A stretch of DNA of 23,410 nt from UMGS1002 sp050946195 (GTDB taxonomy: Bacteria > Bacillota > Clostridia > Oscillospirales > CAG-272), in assembly GCA_050946195.1 (NCBI GenBank), contig JBMNUI010000033.1, positions 1 to 23,410 on the forward strand. The letters are read 5' to 3'. Each line of letters opens with the position of its first letter. Position 1 is the stretch's first letter. The position numbers and the translations under genes were made by a program. This document shows, in pieces, positions 23,298 to 23,410 of the stretch. The notes beneath the pieces are model-generated. The model did not search any database and was not told the origin of the DNA. It saw nothing but the letters and a program-made list of their open reading frames with translations.

Positions 23298-23410
23298 AAG
23301 CGAGGGAGGCAAGACTCGCACCCCATGCACAACCTGTCACCAGCTTCTGCGGAATATCAAGCTCATGATATCAACGCGCAGGAACGGCCGCAAGTTGTGC
23401 TTTTGTTATG
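23298..23410 (+). ncRNA. Candidate small structured RNA or structured 5' leader (truncated by window edge)
   Basis: From the predicted start the RNA can form a short hairpin, GCGAG/CTCGC (23300-23304 with 23315-23319), with GGAGG in its loop. A long interrupted rod follows: GCACAAC (23327-23333) with GTTGTGC (23394-23400), CTGCG (23347-23351) with CGCAG (23377-23381), and ATATCA (23354-23359) with TGATAT (23366-23371). TTTTGTT comes directly after the closing stem, as in an intrinsic terminator. I do not recognise it as 6S, tmRNA, SRP, RNase P or a common riboswitch. An open frame from the ATG at 23325 continues past the edge, so a protein start with a structured leader is the main alternative. 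Confidence 0.35.

Noticed and set aside
1..23410. CRISPR arrays, insertion sequences, phage or defence genes
   Set aside because: Read through on both strands; no regularly spaced repeats, transposase, integrase or defence-type proteins were found.

Overview
The window looks like core chromosome from a moderately GC-rich Firmicute of class Clostridia, probably an uncultured relative of the Oscillospirales. This assignment is inference. It rests on an Rnf operon in the order C-D-G-E, the Firmicute order dprA-topA-trmFO, an infC-rpmI-rplT operon with an attenuator-like leader, AGGAGG-type ribosome binding sites, and several M42 peptidases in tandem. I see no phage, insertion sequence, CRISPR array or defence system. 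Genes are densely packed and nearly all on the minus strand. The exceptions are one topoisomerase gene, one tRNA and a candidate transcript at the right edge.

Left region, 1-5300, minus strand. The rnfC, rnfD, rnfG and partial rnfE genes encode the membrane ferredoxin:NAD+ oxidoreductase. They sit behind two overlapping sigma-A-type promoters at 3252-3292. Upstream is a two-gene unit, a small lipoprotein followed by a cysteine desulfurase, behind a perfect consensus promoter at 5180-5207.

Middle region, 5269-11245, minus strand. From a promoter at 11217-11245 run murD, three consecutive M42 metallo-aminopeptidase genes and a PLP-dependent methionine gamma-lyase-family gene. Together with Rnf this suggests peptide and amino acid fermentation, which is inference.

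11300-13760, plus strand. A divergent type IIA topoisomerase B subunit has no A-subunit partner beside it. It is followed by tRNA-Ser(GGA) and a 19-bp bidirectional terminator.

Right region, 13759-23066, minus strand. The order of transcription is infC, rpmI, rplT, a weak terminator, a SpoU/TrmH rRNA methyltransferase, dprA, topA, trmFO, plsX and rnc. This is an information-processing block (translation initiation, ribosomal proteins, RNA modification, DNA topology, RNA cleavage) plus the phospholipid entry enzyme PlsX. infC appears to start at AUC behind an ideally spaced GGAGG. Its leader carries an intrinsic terminator, consistent with L20/IF3 feedback.

The last 115 bases carry a strong plus-strand promoter and a short foldable transcript that I could not assign.
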